DNA from: Candidatus Lambdaproteobacteria bacterium RIFOXYD2_FULL_50_16
Lineage (GTDB): Bacteria > SAR324 > XYD2-FULL-50-16
DNA: 64,000 nt
Direction of reading: 5' to 3'
NCBI GenBank assembly: GCA_001783695.1
Contig: MFNE01000030.1
Coordinates: forward strand, 11,884-75,883
Shown: piece after piece, positions 46,430 to 56,631 of the stretch
How positions within the stretch are numbered: position 1 is the stretch's first letter
How the letters are laid out: each line of letters opens with the position of its first letter
Position numbers and translations under genes: made by a program
The notes under the pieces: model-generated
Seen by the model: the letters and a program-made list of their open reading frames with translations, nothing else
What the model was told of the DNA's origin: nothing
The model's database searches: none

Positions 46430-49400
46430 TGGAAGCCCGCTTCCTGGTGGAAGCTAACTACCGCTGCGGTACTGCCTAAAGGTGAAAACTCGTCACCCTC
46501 GGTCAGTGAAACCCCCACCCTCTCACCTGCCCCCAGCAAGTCAAATATCACTCGGTTGTTCTCTAAGTCTTTTAGTGCTGGATACCCTGGCGAATAGCGG
46601 CAGCTTGGCCCTGATTGAGGGCCATAAACCGCCAGATTCAAGGTTTGGTTTAGATAGGCCCCCATGTCTTCGGCTACTCGGTCGGCCAGACCTTGGATAA
46701 TCCAGGCCGACTCACTATCGGCCCCTTTTAGGGAAGCCACCGCTCGATCCGCCTCTGGACCGGCGGTGCTAAGCTGAAGCCCTATATAACTGTGGCCGGC
46801 TTCCCCAAAATACTGAGCCACTGAAAACTGGTCCTTCTTCCCTTGGCCGATCACCGGGTTAAAGGCCACCTGCCCGAGGGTTTGTTTTTGGGCATTATAC
46901 AAGGTCACTCGGTCCCCTTGGGCTTGGGCGGCAAAAAGCCCGTAAACCCCTTGGGGAACAATCCAACCTTCGGCTTCGGCGCGGCTAGCCCATTGATTAA
47001 GCTGCTCATCTAGCTGTGCTTGGGTAACCCCTTTTTGGGCCCAGCTCCCCTTCCCGCCATACTTCCAGTTGAGGGTGTAAAGCAGGGTTTTATTAATTTT
47101 GGGCAAAAACTCGGTGAGTTTAATCTCCACCCGCTTGGGCGCAAATAGTTTGTTCCAATCGACAGCAGGTGCGGCCACGATGACCCGGCGAGGCAATTCG
47201 TTTAACAAGCTGGCCTCCTGAGAGGCCAGATTTTGCCCGGCCCGATAGGCCTGTTCCAAAGCCTCCCGGTTTTTAGCCAGCACTTGGTCCCTACGACCAG
47301 GATCGGCCAGCTGTCCCAAAATATTCACCCCGTCCATCGCCGACCGACAGTAAAAGACGTTGGCCCGCATCTGGGCGAGGTCGTCAGACCCAGCCAGCCC
47401 AACATAGGCGGCGTGCCGCCGGTTGACAGGGGCCCCACCAATCAAAAGGTCGATCTTTTTCTCTAAGCCTTGTTCAACCAGCATTTTTGAAAGAGTAATC
47501 ATATGATTGCTAGTCTGCACCAAGAGCGCAGAAAGCCCAATATAACCGGCCCCCGACTCTTTCGCTTGATCGATAAAGGTTTGCAGCGGTACCTGCACCC
47601 CCAAATCAATCACCTTATAACCGTAGTTTTCCATCAAGGTTTTGGTCAGGTCTTTGCCAATCGAATGGACGTCTTGATAGACGGTTCCCAGCACAATAGT
47701 CCCTTTGTTGGGGATTTCGGCCCCTTTGGTTTTAGACTTCATGTAGGCCTCTAAAAAGCCCATCACCTGTTTCATCACATCGGCTGCTTTAAGCAGATGG
47801 GGCAAAGAAACTTGGCCCTCAGCAAAGCCCTGGCCCAACTCCTCCATAGCCACCATCAAATGGTCGTTGATCAAAACCAAAGGCTCGATCCCACCTCTAA
47901 CCACCTCGGCCAAGGTTTCAACTATGTTATCTTGATAGGTAAAAGAAAACTCACCCACTTGGACCCGGCCTTCCACACGAGCCTTGAAACCGTCTTTAAT
48001 TTTTTGGCAGACCTGGGCAACTGGCTCTAGGTCTTCATAAGCCGTCTTCTGCACCACGGGCCCACCCTTCTTGGCTAGCGCAATCTCCTCTAGCTGGGCA
48101 AAGGCTTCCATGTCTTTGTGATGGATCACCTTAAGCCCCAAGGCGTAGTCATTAGGGTCTAAGGACTGGGCGGGAACATAGTGGTTCGGGTTGACGATGG
48201 CCGCGTCGAGCCCTACTTTTCGCCCTTCATCTAAAAAGACCGAGGTCAGAACCTTGCGCATATAAGGCTTTTGGGCCAACCCGTTGGTCAGGTTGCCCAC
48301 ACCGATGGTGGTTTTAACCCCTGGATAAAGCGCCTTGATCCGAGGAATCGAGTTTAAGGATTCTTGGGCAAAGTTTAAAGCCGGATCTGATTCCGAGCCA
48401 ATAGGGAAAGCGTTGACATCGACCAAAAACTGCTGGGGCAAAAGGCCGTGTTTCTCGATTGCCTTCTTTAAAATCTGGCTGGCCAAATCTACCTTTTCAT
48501 CAGCAGTCACCGCCGGGCCTTTGGGGCCTGTGGTCAGGGCAATGTAAACTGGGCCGTGGGCTTTGGTTGCCTCAAGCACCGCGTCCACCTTATCCACCCC
48601 TTCGCTATATTCTTCTAGCGAGATGCTGTTAACAATCGGGCGGCCTGGATAGACTTCGATAGCGGCCTTGAGCGCGTCCACATCAAAACTATCTAAACAA
48701 AAGGCTCCCGAAAAATCGACACATTGGTGTTGCAAGACGGCGACTAACGTATCCGCCGTATTAACTTGGTTGCTGTCCATACATATGTCCAACACCTCTA
48801 ACCCAAGGTCCCTGGTCTGCTCGGTGACCACCTCTTCTAACACATCCTGATCAATACTTCCTGGGCGCTCGACCGCGTCTCGAACCTGTTTACTGCCCCG
48901 CACGTTAAGCCGCTCACCAATCCGAATCAGGGCCTCTGCACTATTCAAGGCCACCGCCTTTTGCGGGCCAGATATATAGACCTCGGTTGGTAAAACGCGG
49001 GCCTTTGGTTTTTTGCCTTGGAGCAAAGCGGCCAAGGCCTTGATATGGGCTGGGCTGGTGCCGCAACAACCACCCACCACGTTAACCCCGTATTTCTCCA
49101 CATACTCAGCGATTGGCTTGGCAAACTGTTCAGGGCTTAGCTTAAAAACAGTTTGCCCATTTTCCGATTCAGGCATCCCGGCGTTGGGGATCACACAAAT
49201 AGGAATCCTGGAATATTGAGCTAACTTGGCCACCGTAGGCCCCATTAGGTCAGGGCCAATCGAGCAGTTAATACCGAAGGCGTCGATCCCGGTGTACTCC
49301 AAGGTGGTTAAGGCTGCGTGGATATCTGAGGCAAAGATCTGCATCTTCGAAAATTGGTCCACCGTCACCTGCGCCTGGATAGGCAGGATTACCCCAGTCT

Positions 49401-50031
49401 CTAAAAAGGCCTTTTGGGCCCCCATTACTGCCGCCTTAAGCTCTAACATGTCTTGTTGAGTCTCAAAGAGGATCACGTCCGCCCCGCCCTCGATTAGACC
49501 AGTCACCTGAAGTCGGAAATTTTCAATAATACCGGCAAAGCTACCCCGTTTAAGATCCGCATGGGTCGGGCTTAAAACCTTGTTGCTCGGACCGATACTG
49601 CCTAAAACCAAGAGTGGGCGACCATCGTAGTCAGGGTCTAATTTATAAGTTTCAAGGGCGGCCCTGGCCAGTTGGGCGGCCTCGCGGTTGAGTCTTAAGG
49701 TTAGCTCTTCGATTGACAAGCGGTTAAGGTCTTGCGCCGCTTTCGGAAAGGAGGTTAAATCAAGCCTAGAGAAATCAAACTCTTCTAACCGGTAAGGACT
49801 CGCCCCAAAGGTGTCGGTCTCGACCGCCATCGCCCCGGCGCGAAAATATTCTAAGTGAATCCCTTTTACCGCTTCGGGCCTAGAAAACACCAAAATATCC
49901 CCTAACATCTGAAACTCTTCACCGCCGTACGCATCGGGTCCAAGGCCTAGGCGCTGCACCATCGTGCCCATAGCCCCATCGATAATTAAAACACGTTCCG
50001 ATAAAAGTTGGCGGTAGGCTTGTGGGGTCAT
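46426..50031 (-). CDS. metH: Cobalamin-dependent methionine synthase
   Basis: LIIDGAMGTMVQ, VVGGCCGTSPAHIKAL, pterin domain IRIGERLNVRGSK, cobalamin DVHSIGK, activation-domain RYSPGYPALKD and LTEGDEFSPLGS. Confidence 0.96.
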   Translation of the reverse strand: MTPQAYRQLLSERVLIIDGAMGTMVQRLGLGPDAYGGEEFQMLGDILVFSRPEAVKGIHLEYFRAGAMAVETDTFGASPYRLEEFDFSRLDLTSFPKAAQDLNRLSIEELTLRLNREAAQLARAALETYKLDPDYDGRPLLVLGSIGPSNKVLSPTHADLKRGSFAGIIENFRLQVTGLIEGGADVILFETQQDMLELKAAVMGAQKAFLETGVILPIQAQVTVDQFSKMQIFASDIHAALTTLEYTGIDAFGINCSIGPDLMGPTVAKLAQYSRIPICVIPNAGMPESENGQTVFKLSPEQFAKPIAEYVEKYGVNVVGGCCGTSPAHIKALAALLQGKKPKARVLPTEVYISGPQKAVALNSAEALIRIGERLNVRGSKQVRDAVERPGSIDQDVLEEVVTEQTRDLGLEVLDICMDSNQVNTADTLVAVLQHQCVDFSGAFCLDSFDVDALKAAIEVYPGRPIVNSISLEEYSEGVDKVDAVLEATKAHGPVYIALTTGPKGPAVTADEKVDLASQILKKAIEKHGLLPQQFLVDVNAFPIGSESDPALNFAQESLNSIPRIKALYPGVKTTIGVGNLTNGLAQKPYMRKVLTSVFLDEGRKVGLDAAIVNPNHYVPAQSLDPNDYALGLKVIHHKDMEAFAQLEEIALAKKGGPVVQKTAYEDLEPVAQVCQKIKDGFKARVEGRVQVGEFSFTYQDNIVETLAEVVRGGIEPLVLINDHLMVAMEELGQGFAEGQVSLPHLLKAADVMKQVMGFLEAYMKSKTKGAEIPNKGTIVLGTVYQDVHSIGKDLTKTLMENYGYKVIDLGVQVPLQTFIDQAKESGAGYIGLSALLVQTSNHMITLSKMLVEQGLEKKIDLLIGGAPVNRRHAAYVGLAGSDDLAQMRANVFYCRSAMDGVNILGQLADPGRRDQVLAKNREALEQAYRAGQNLASQEASLLNELPRRVIVAAPAVDWNKLFAPKRVEIKLTEFLPKINKTLLYTLNWKYGGKGSWAQKGVTQAQLDEQLNQWASRAEAEGWIVPQGVYGLFAAQAQGDRVTLYNAQKQTLGQVAFNPVIGQGKKDQFSVAQYFGEAGHSYIGLQLSTAGPEADRAVASLKGADSESAWIIQGLADRVAEDMGAYLNQTLNLAVYGPQSGPSCRYSPGYPALKDLENNRVIFDLLGAGERVGVSLTEGDEFSPLGSTAAVVSFHQEAGFH

Positions 50032-50051
50032 GGATTTTTCCGAATGGGGCG

Positions 50052-51263
50052 TTAAATTTCGTCTGCCCTTGGTTTAAAGTAAATCGTCAAAAACCTCAAG
50101 GCCCAGGGCAAAAGCGCCAAGAGCCAAAAGGCCACCGGCACCCAAAGGAGGGGCAGGGCCGGGTCGTATTGGGTCAAAGCCAATTCGAGCCCCACCCGAG
50201 AAAGGGCGGCCAGCTGGACCAGTTGAAACCCCAGCACCAGCCACCAAGAGGCTTGGACCGGTCGGCCTGAGTGGCCATAACTGACCCTCGGCACCAAGCC
50301 AAAAAGTAGGCTGGCCATCAAGCCCAAGGTCAAAGCATGGAGCCCAGCCATCTCTAAATGGGCCTCTACCTCACCCATAAAACGGCCCCAGGCGTAGGCC
50401 AGATGAAGGCCCAAAGCCAGCGGGAACCAGAGAATTGCTTGGTATAAAAATCCTAAGATCCACCCGCCTGACTTGGGGCGCCAAACCTGCCACTGGTAAA
50501 ATTGAAACAGGGTCACACAAAGCAGCAGGCTATCAGAAATCAACCAATATTCTTGGACCTCAAAGACGTAAGCCCAAGTTTTAAGAAACAGCCCCAACGC
50601 CCACAGAGGCAAGGCCGGAGGCCAAGAGGACAGCGCCCATCCAGGGTTTCGCGAATTGGTAAAAAAGGGCAGGAGTCGCCAAAATAGGCTTAGGATCAAC
50701 CCTGGCCAAAAGAAATACAGCCCTACCCCCAGGCCCATTCGGTAAAAAATCGGTAGCTGGTAGAGTTGATACAAAAAGGCCGCCAACGAGCCCAAGACCC
50801 CGCCACCTAAGGCGATCAAGATAAAGGTCGGTTGACGGCGCTCCTCGCTGGTCCCCAGTTTAAAGAGCCGCAAGAGATGCGCCCAGGCCCAGAGGTGCCC
50901 GGCAAACAACATAAAGGCCCCAATCCGCCCCCAGGGCTCCCCGGTCCAGAGTTGGGTAAAATACAAGATCCACCCCGGTGCTAAACACCAAAAAGGCCCC
51001 CAATAGGCCTTAGCAAGATGCTCAACTGAACCCATCCAGCGGGGGAAGGCGGTAAACAAAAAACCCAAAGCAAACAGGCTAAACCCGCCATACATCAACC
51101 CAAACCCATGGATTGGCAGGGGGCCGGTTTTGTAATCAAAGGCCCACTTAAACCGCAAGCTTAGATAATGCCCCCACCAGAGCATCGCTGCAATCAAGCT
51201 TAAAGCAGCAGCGCTGAAATAAAGCCGGTGAGGTTCAGAAAACAGCCGGGTTATTGGGTTCAT
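50052..51263 (-). CDS. NnrS family protein
   Basis: 12-TM-like; FKWAFDYKTGPLPIHGFGLMYGGFSLFALGFLFTAFPRWM, HALTLGLMASLLFGLVPRVSYGHSGRP. Confidence 0.9.
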   Translation of the reverse strand: MNPITRLFSEPHRLYFSAAALSLIAAMLWWGHYLSLRFKWAFDYKTGPLPIHGFGLMYGGFSLFALGFLFTAFPRWMGSVEHLAKAYWGPFWCLAPGWILYFTQLWTGEPWGRIGAFMLFAGHLWAWAHLLRLFKLGTSEERRQPTFILIALGGGVLGSLAAFLYQLYQLPIFYRMGLGVGLYFFWPGLILSLFWRLLPFFTNSRNPGWALSSWPPALPLWALGLFLKTWAYVFEVQEYWLISDSLLLCVTLFQFYQWQVWRPKSGGWILGFLYQAILWFPLALGLHLAYAWGRFMGEVEAHLEMAGLHALTLGLMASLLFGLVPRVSYGHSGRPVQASWWLVLGFQLVQLAALSRVGLELALTQYDPALPLLWVPVAFWLLALLPWALRFLTIYFKPRADEI

Positions 51264-51265
51264 CC

Positions 51266-51889
51266 CTACCAGGGCTCGGGGAGGTGTTTGGAAAGCTCGG
51301 CTTTGAAGGCCTGGTAGTCCTGGACCACTGGGTATTGGGGAAACTGAGCAGCAATGGCCGCTGGTGGCCTAAAAAAAATCCCATGGTCCGCTTCTTCGAG
51401 CATACTAACGTCGTTAAAGCTGTCCCCGGCGGCGATGGTTTTAAAGTTGAGGTCTTTAAAGGCCTTGACCGCCTTGCGCTTTGGGTCCTCGATACGCAAG
51501 TGATAATCTAAAATCTTTCCCAAACCAGGCTCGACCGTTAAATTGTGGCAAAAGAGGGTAGGCATACCCAGTTTTTCCATCAAGGGCTTAGCAAACTCGG
51601 CAAAGGTGTCCGAGAGGATTACCACTTGGCTACGCTGTTTAAGCCAGATTAAAAATTCCAAGGCCCCCTCAAAGGGCTGGAGTTGTCCGATGACCTCTTG
51701 GATGGCTTTAAGGGTCAAACCGTGTTCCTCCACAATCTTAAGACGCAACCGCATCAATTCGTGGTAATCAGGGATATCACGGGTGGTTAACTTCAGTTTT
51801 TCGATGCCCGTTTTTTGAGCAACATTGATCCAAACTTCGGGGACAAGGACCCCTTCGAGGTCCAGGCAAGTGATGTATAGCTGTTTCAT
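51266..51889 (-). CDS. thrH: ThrH phosphoserine phosphatase/homoserine phosphotransferase
   Basis: CLDLEGVLVPEVWINVAQKTGI, QVVILSDTFAEFAKPLMEKLG, AAGDSFNDVSMLEEADHGIFFRPP. Confidence 0.94.
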   Translation of the reverse strand: MKQLYITCLDLEGVLVPEVWINVAQKTGIEKLKLTTRDIPDYHELMRLRLKIVEEHGLTLKAIQEVIGQLQPFEGALEFLIWLKQRSQVVILSDTFAEFAKPLMEKLGMPTLFCHNLTVEPGLGKILDYHLRIEDPKRKAVKAFKDLNFKTIAAGDSFNDVSMLEEADHGIFFRPPAAIAAQFPQYPVVQDYQAFKAELSKHLPEPW

Positions 51890-52007
51890 CGGTAAAGGCA
51901 GTCCTTGAGCTTTGCCGGGGGTTGCGGTAGTTTATGGATAATTTTACAGCTAGGGTAACAATCGGTAAGACTAACCGCCCCAACTAAACCGGGCAACCCC
52001 AAAAGCC

Positions 52008-54284
52008 ATGAATCTGTCCAAAACCCTTAAAGAAAAAATCGAACTCCTACCCGGCGAGCCAGGGGTCTATCGTTTTTTCGATCAAAAGGGGCGGCTAATT
52101 TATGTGGGCAAGGCGAAAAACCTTAAAAATCGGGCGCGTAGCTACTTCACCGCCGCCGCCAAAAAAGACCCCCGGATTTGGGCTTGGGTGGACCAAATCA
52201 AGGACCTCGCTTGGATTGTTACGGGTAATGAGATTGAGGCCTTGATTTTAGAGGACCATTTAATTAAGACCAATCGGCCTCGCTACAACATTGAACTAAA
52301 AGACGATAAGTCTTACCCCTATTTTAGGCTATCCGTTGGGGAACTTTACCCCCGGCTCTCGCTGGTACGTAACCCCAAAAAGGACCGGGCGCTTTATTTT
52401 GGCCCTTTTGTGGCGGTCAAAACCGCCCGCGCCGCCTTAACCAGCATCCGTAAAGCCTTTCCCCTGCGCCAATCCAAGTTTGAACTAGACGGCACCAAAA
52501 CCCACCGCCCCTGCCTTAATTACCAAATGAAACGTTGCCTCGCCCCCTGCGCCGGGCTGGTCAGCCCTGAAGAATACGGGAAATTGGTCGAACGGGTGGT
52601 TTGGTTGTTAAAGGGTAATTACGAAGGCCTGATACTCGAATTAAAACAGGATATGTTAGCCCGCTCTGAAGAAATGCGTTTTGAAGAGGCCGCCTTGCTT
52701 AGAGACCAGATGCGGGCCTTAGAGCGCACCTTCGCTAGGCAGCGGGTCTTGACTAAAGAACGGATCGACCGGGATATTTTGGCCTTGGTGCGCCAGGGCG
52801 GGTTCGCCGGGGTGCAGGTGCTGTTTGTGCGTGGTGGAATTTTACTGAGCGACGACTTTTTATATTTCGCCAAGGGCGGGGATTATTCGGATCAGGAACT
52901 AATTCGTTCGGCCCTCTCGAAGCTATATTTTGCCGGGGAAAAGCCCTTGCCCAAGGAAATCTGGTTGCCTACGGTTAACGACGATATTTTGATTTTAGGG
53001 GAATATTTCTCCCAGCGTCGCGGCACCAAGGTGGCCCTGCTTAACCCGCAGCGCGGCGACAAGATGGGCCTAATGGCTATGGCTAAACAAAATGGCGAAG
53101 AGAATCTGCGTTTAAGGCTAAATGTGGAACAAGCGGAGGAGCAAATTTTGAGCGAGACCATGAGGGTGCTCAAATTAACCAAGTTACCTCAGCGGATGGA
53201 ATGTTTTGATATCTCCAACACCATGGGCAAACATTCGGTCGCCAGCATGGCCGTTTTTGAAGGGGGCAAGGCCCAAAGTAGCCAGTACCGCATCTATAAA
53301 ATCAGAACCGTAGAAGGCCCCAATGACTTCGCTAGCTTGGCCGAAGTGATGTCCCGCCGATACAAAAAAGAGGCCGACCAACCCTGGCCCGACCTGATCG
53401 TCATCGACGGCGGCTTGGGCCAATTACGCGCCGCCCAACACATCTTAGAAGGCCTCGGCTGGGACCCTGCCCAAACCGACCTCATCGGCCTTGCCAAAGG
53501 TAGAAGCCTCAAACGCGCCCACCTCAAAGCCCAGGATTTGGGCCAGTCTGGCCAAGGCGGGCCCACCGCCAATTTGGAAGAAGGGGTAGAGGTAGGGGAT
53601 TTGGCTGGATCGGACGAGGTGAGGGATTCTGCCCGGCTTATCTTTGGCCGAGATGCTTCTTTGCTCCCCTCCAACAAGGATGATTCCTCCCTCCCCTCTG
53701 GCAGTGAATCCTCCCCCCGCACCAAAGGGAACGGACACCCCCTTCCCTCTACCCCAGGTGGGGGTTTGGAAGAATTGGATGAGGCCGGGGAGGATACGGC
53801 AGACGATTTGCCCACCAGCGGCGAGGAGGAATATTTGGGTGGGAACGAGCCCCTTGAAGAGGGGGATTTAGACGAATTTGAGGGCGATAGCGAATTTGGG
53901 GGAATCGAGGGAAAAGGGGTGAAGACCCTTAAAAATAAAGGGGCAGACGAGGAAGAGGACTTTGAATATGTAGTCAAGCCGGGCCGTAAGAACCCGGTTC
54001 ACCTCAAAAAAAACAGTAGCACCCTCTTTTTATTGCAACGCTTAAGAGACGAAGCCCACCGCTTCGCCATCACCCACCACCGCAAACTCAGAGCCAAGGC
54101 CGCTACCCACTCGGGCCTCGAAGACATCGAGGGCATCGGCCCCAAAAAACGCGCGATCCTCCTCAAACATTTCAAATCCTTGAGCGCCATCAAAACCGCC
54201 ACCCCCGAAGAACTAGTCGCCACCCCCGGCCTCACCCCCAAAGACGCCCAAGCAGTCTGGGATTTTTTTGGTTCCGAAAGTTAG
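52008..54284 (+). CDS. uvrC: Excinuclease ABC subunit C with ~145-aa acidic insertion
   Basis: GEPGVYRFFDQKGRLIYVGKAKNLKNRARSYF, ECFDISNTMG, DLIVIDGGLGQL, LQRLRDEAHRFAITHHRK, tandem HhH IEGIGPKKRAILLKHF. Confidence 0.96.
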   Translation: MNLSKTLKEKIELLPGEPGVYRFFDQKGRLIYVGKAKNLKNRARSYFTAAAKKDPRIWAWVDQIKDLAWIVTGNEIEALILEDHLIKTNRPRYNIELKDDKSYPYFRLSVGELYPRLSLVRNPKKDRALYFGPFVAVKTARAALTSIRKAFPLRQSKFELDGTKTHRPCLNYQMKRCLAPCAGLVSPEEYGKLVERVVWLLKGNYEGLILELKQDMLARSEEMRFEEAALLRDQMRALERTFARQRVLTKERIDRDILALVRQGGFAGVQVLFVRGGILLSDDFLYFAKGGDYSDQELIRSALSKLYFAGEKPLPKEIWLPTVNDDILILGEYFSQRRGTKVALLNPQRGDKMGLMAMAKQNGEENLRLRLNVEQAEEQILSETMRVLKLTKLPQRMECFDISNTMGKHSVASMAVFEGGKAQSSQYRIYKIRTVEGPNDFASLAEVMSRRYKKEADQPWPDLIVIDGGLGQLRAAQHILEGLGWDPAQTDLIGLAKGRSLKRAHLKAQDLGQSGQGGPTANLEEGVEVGDLAGSDEVRDSARLIFGRDASLLPSNKDDSSLPSGSESSPRTKGNGHPLPSTPGGGLEELDEAGEDTADDLPTSGEEEYLGGNEPLEEGDLDEFEGDSEFGGIEGKGVKTLKNKGADEEEDFEYVVKPGRKNPVHLKKNSSTLFLLQRLRDEAHRFAITHHRKLRAKAATHSGLEDIEGIGPKKRAILLKHFKSLSAIKTATPEELVATPGLTPKDAQAVWDFFGSES

Positions 54285-54419
54285 GTCCACTGCTTTTGGT
54301 CGGGTTAAGCAAATAGGGCAACCCAATACAAACAAAAAAAGATTGTTTTACAGATCGAATTAATTTAAGCTAAATACAGATATTTAGCTAATTTAGTAAA
54401 TAATAAAGCAAACCAGAAT

Positions 54420-55643
54420 ATGGAAAACCCCTTTCGTCCCGGCGCCGGTCACCGCCCGCCCTTTCTGGCCGGACGCCAAGAATCCACGGACCAATTCAAA
54501 GAATTCCTAGAACAAAAGGAAATCTTGTCGAACTGTATTTTGACGGGCCTGCGCGGCGTCGGCAAAACGGTTTTACTGAATACTTGGCGGCCCTTGGCAA
54601 TTGAGCGAGGTTGGCTTTGGTGTGGCAATGAGCTTTCTGAGTCAGCGGCAGCCTCTGAAAAAAAAATGGCCGTGCGCTTGCTTGCGGACCTTTCCCTGCT
54701 TACCTCAGAATGTAAACTGGACCCCCAAAAAATTCACCACCAGGTCGCAGCGGCTAAGGTGAAAGGGGTAAAGCTTGATTACGATGGGCTTTGGGCGCTT
54801 TATGAAGCTGTCCCTGGATTGGTTTCGGACAAACTGAAAGTGATTTTAGAAACTGCCTGGAGCCATCTATCGCCCAACCCTTCCTTCAAAGGGGTGATCT
54901 TCGCTTATGACGAGGCCCAAACTGCGGCAGACAGCGACAAAAACCGCGAATATCCTTTGGCGTTGATTCTGGATGTATTTCAATCGATTCAAAGCCGTGG
55001 GATCCCGATGATGTTAGTTTTGGCAGGTTTGCCGATGCTTTTTCCAATGTTAGTCGAGTCCAGAACCTTTGCGGAGCGGATGTTTAAGGTTTTATCTTTA
55101 GACAAATTAGACGAAGAGGCCAGCGAGCAAGCTATTGTTCGGCCTATCGAAATGGCTAAACTACAAGACCCTAAAACACCAAATTTTTTACCTAAAACCG
55201 TCAAAACAATTGTCGAAAAATCAGGGGGCTATCCCTATTTTATTCAGTTTATTTGCAAGGAAGCGTTTGATGCTTTTATCCAACAAGGCATTGGGGGAGC
55301 GAAAGAATATTCAGCACCGATTGATTCGATTGCCCGAAAATTGGATTTAGATTTTTTTGCTGCCCGCTGGAGCCGATTGACCAATCCCCAACGGAGCCTG
55401 TTGACTTTGGCATCTGAAGCATTGTCTAGCACTGAAGACTTCACCACTGCCGGGATCAAAAAGGCTTCGGCCAAACATTTTAACAAACCGCTGACCAGTA
55501 GCGCCATCACCCAGATGTTGGCGACCTTAATCAATAAAGGGATGGTGTACAAAAACCGTCATGGAAAATATTCCTTTGCCGTCCCCATGTTTGGGCAATT
55601 TATTGCGCGGCAAATCCAAAACGAGTCGAAGAAGGTGCAGTGA
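54420..55643 (+). CDS. Stand-alone ORC/AAA-type ATPase
   Basis: LAGRQESTDQFKEFLEQ, ILTGLRGVGKTVLL Walker A, VIFAYDEAQ Walker B, C-terminal winged-helix-like region. Confidence 0.82.
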   Translation: MENPFRPGAGHRPPFLAGRQESTDQFKEFLEQKEILSNCILTGLRGVGKTVLLNTWRPLAIERGWLWCGNELSESAAASEKKMAVRLLADLSLLTSECKLDPQKIHHQVAAAKVKGVKLDYDGLWALYEAVPGLVSDKLKVILETAWSHLSPNPSFKGVIFAYDEAQTAADSDKNREYPLALILDVFQSIQSRGIPMMLVLAGLPMLFPMLVESRTFAERMFKVLSLDKLDEEASEQAIVRPIEMAKLQDPKTPNFLPKTVKTIVEKSGGYPYFIQFICKEAFDAFIQQGIGGAKEYSAPIDSIARKLDLDFFAARWSRLTNPQRSLLTLASEALSSTEDFTTAGIKKASAKHFNKPLTSSAITQMLATLINKGMVYKNRHGKYSFAVPMFGQFIARQIQNESKKVQ

Positions 55644-56606
55644 TTACCCTTCCATATCAAAGGACCTATGGCGTTGGGCTTTGATTTGGGTGTCTAGGTA
55701 CATAAATTTGACGGTCGCGAAGAAGGGGCTGTTGTCGAAGTCGCAAGGGACGATTTGGCTGTAGTTTTTGGTGCGGTGCAACGCTAGTTTGAAATAGTCT
55801 TCCACCGTTTCCAGGCGGGCCTTTTTTCGGCGTTCTTTTTGGTGGCGGAAGCGTAGGGAAGGGGCGATGGGGTAGCCCGCTTCTTGGAAGGCGCGGGCGA
55901 TCATCCCAGAACAAATATAGAGTCGCTCAAAATCGGTGGAGCCCCCTATATAAACCTTGGTGTCGGGGCGAAACTTCGAATAGGCGTATTTAAACAGCAG
56001 TTTCTCGATATTAACCACATCGTATTTGGGCTGCTCGACTAGCATTCGTTCCATAAAGGCGTTGACCTTGGCCAACCCTTCTTTATCAAGCAGGCTGGGG
56101 CGGCAGATACGTAAGTCCAGATTGATGTATTTAGAAATGGGGCTGATGACCACCCCCTCGGGCTCGGCCTCGATTAATTCCCCTTGGCCAAGGTAGTAGG
56201 CCGAGTGGCTGTAAGGGCTGGTGGTCAAGGTTTGGATGATCCGGCTGATTCGTTGGTTGCCTCGTACTAAAATCACATCGCCGGGAAGCGCGGCCTCTAA
56301 AAACCGCCGGGTTTTGTAGGTAAAAAAGATCTCTTGGTCTTCCTCGCTGCCCAAGAGGGGTTGGGCGGAATCGTAGCTGGGCATGGTTTCGAGTAACCGC
56401 TCCATCAGCTTTTGGTAGGCTAGCGCTTTGACAACCTCGGGCGAAAGCGATTTGCCCAGTTCGGTTAAATGCTCAAACCCACCAAAAATCAAACCGTCCA
56501 GGAGTTTATTATGCCCGACCAACAGCCCAGAGGCGGCGGCAGTATCAACGATCTTTTTTTGGATTTTGTCTTTAAATCCCCGCAACCGGGATAACAACTC
56601 GCTCAT
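55644..56606 (-). CDS. YiiX/YebB-like permuted NlpC/P60 (papain-like) hydrolase
   Basis: LPGDVILVRGNQRISRIIQTLTTSPYSHSAYYLGQGELIEAEPEGVVISPISKY; YICSGMIARAFQEAGYPI. Confidence 0.8.
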   Translation of the reverse strand: MSELLSRLRGFKDKIQKKIVDTAAASGLLVGHNKLLDGLIFGGFEHLTELGKSLSPEVVKALAYQKLMERLLETMPSYDSAQPLLGSEEDQEIFFTYKTRRFLEAALPGDVILVRGNQRISRIIQTLTTSPYSHSAYYLGQGELIEAEPEGVVISPISKYINLDLRICRPSLLDKEGLAKVNAFMERMLVEQPKYDVVNIEKLLFKYAYSKFRPDTKVYIGGSTDFERLYICSGMIARAFQEAGYPIAPSLRFRHQKERRKKARLETVEDYFKLALHRTKNYSQIVPCDFDNSPFFATVKFMYLDTQIKAQRHRSFDMEG

Positions 56607-56631
56607 CGTTGCCTAAAGGGAGGGAGCGAAT

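Noticed and set aside
53294-53977. 227-aa minus-strand ORF across the uvrC insertion
   Set aside because: Ser/Pro/Lys-rich antisense shadow of the acidic UvrC insert; no motif, UvrC frame is clearly coding.
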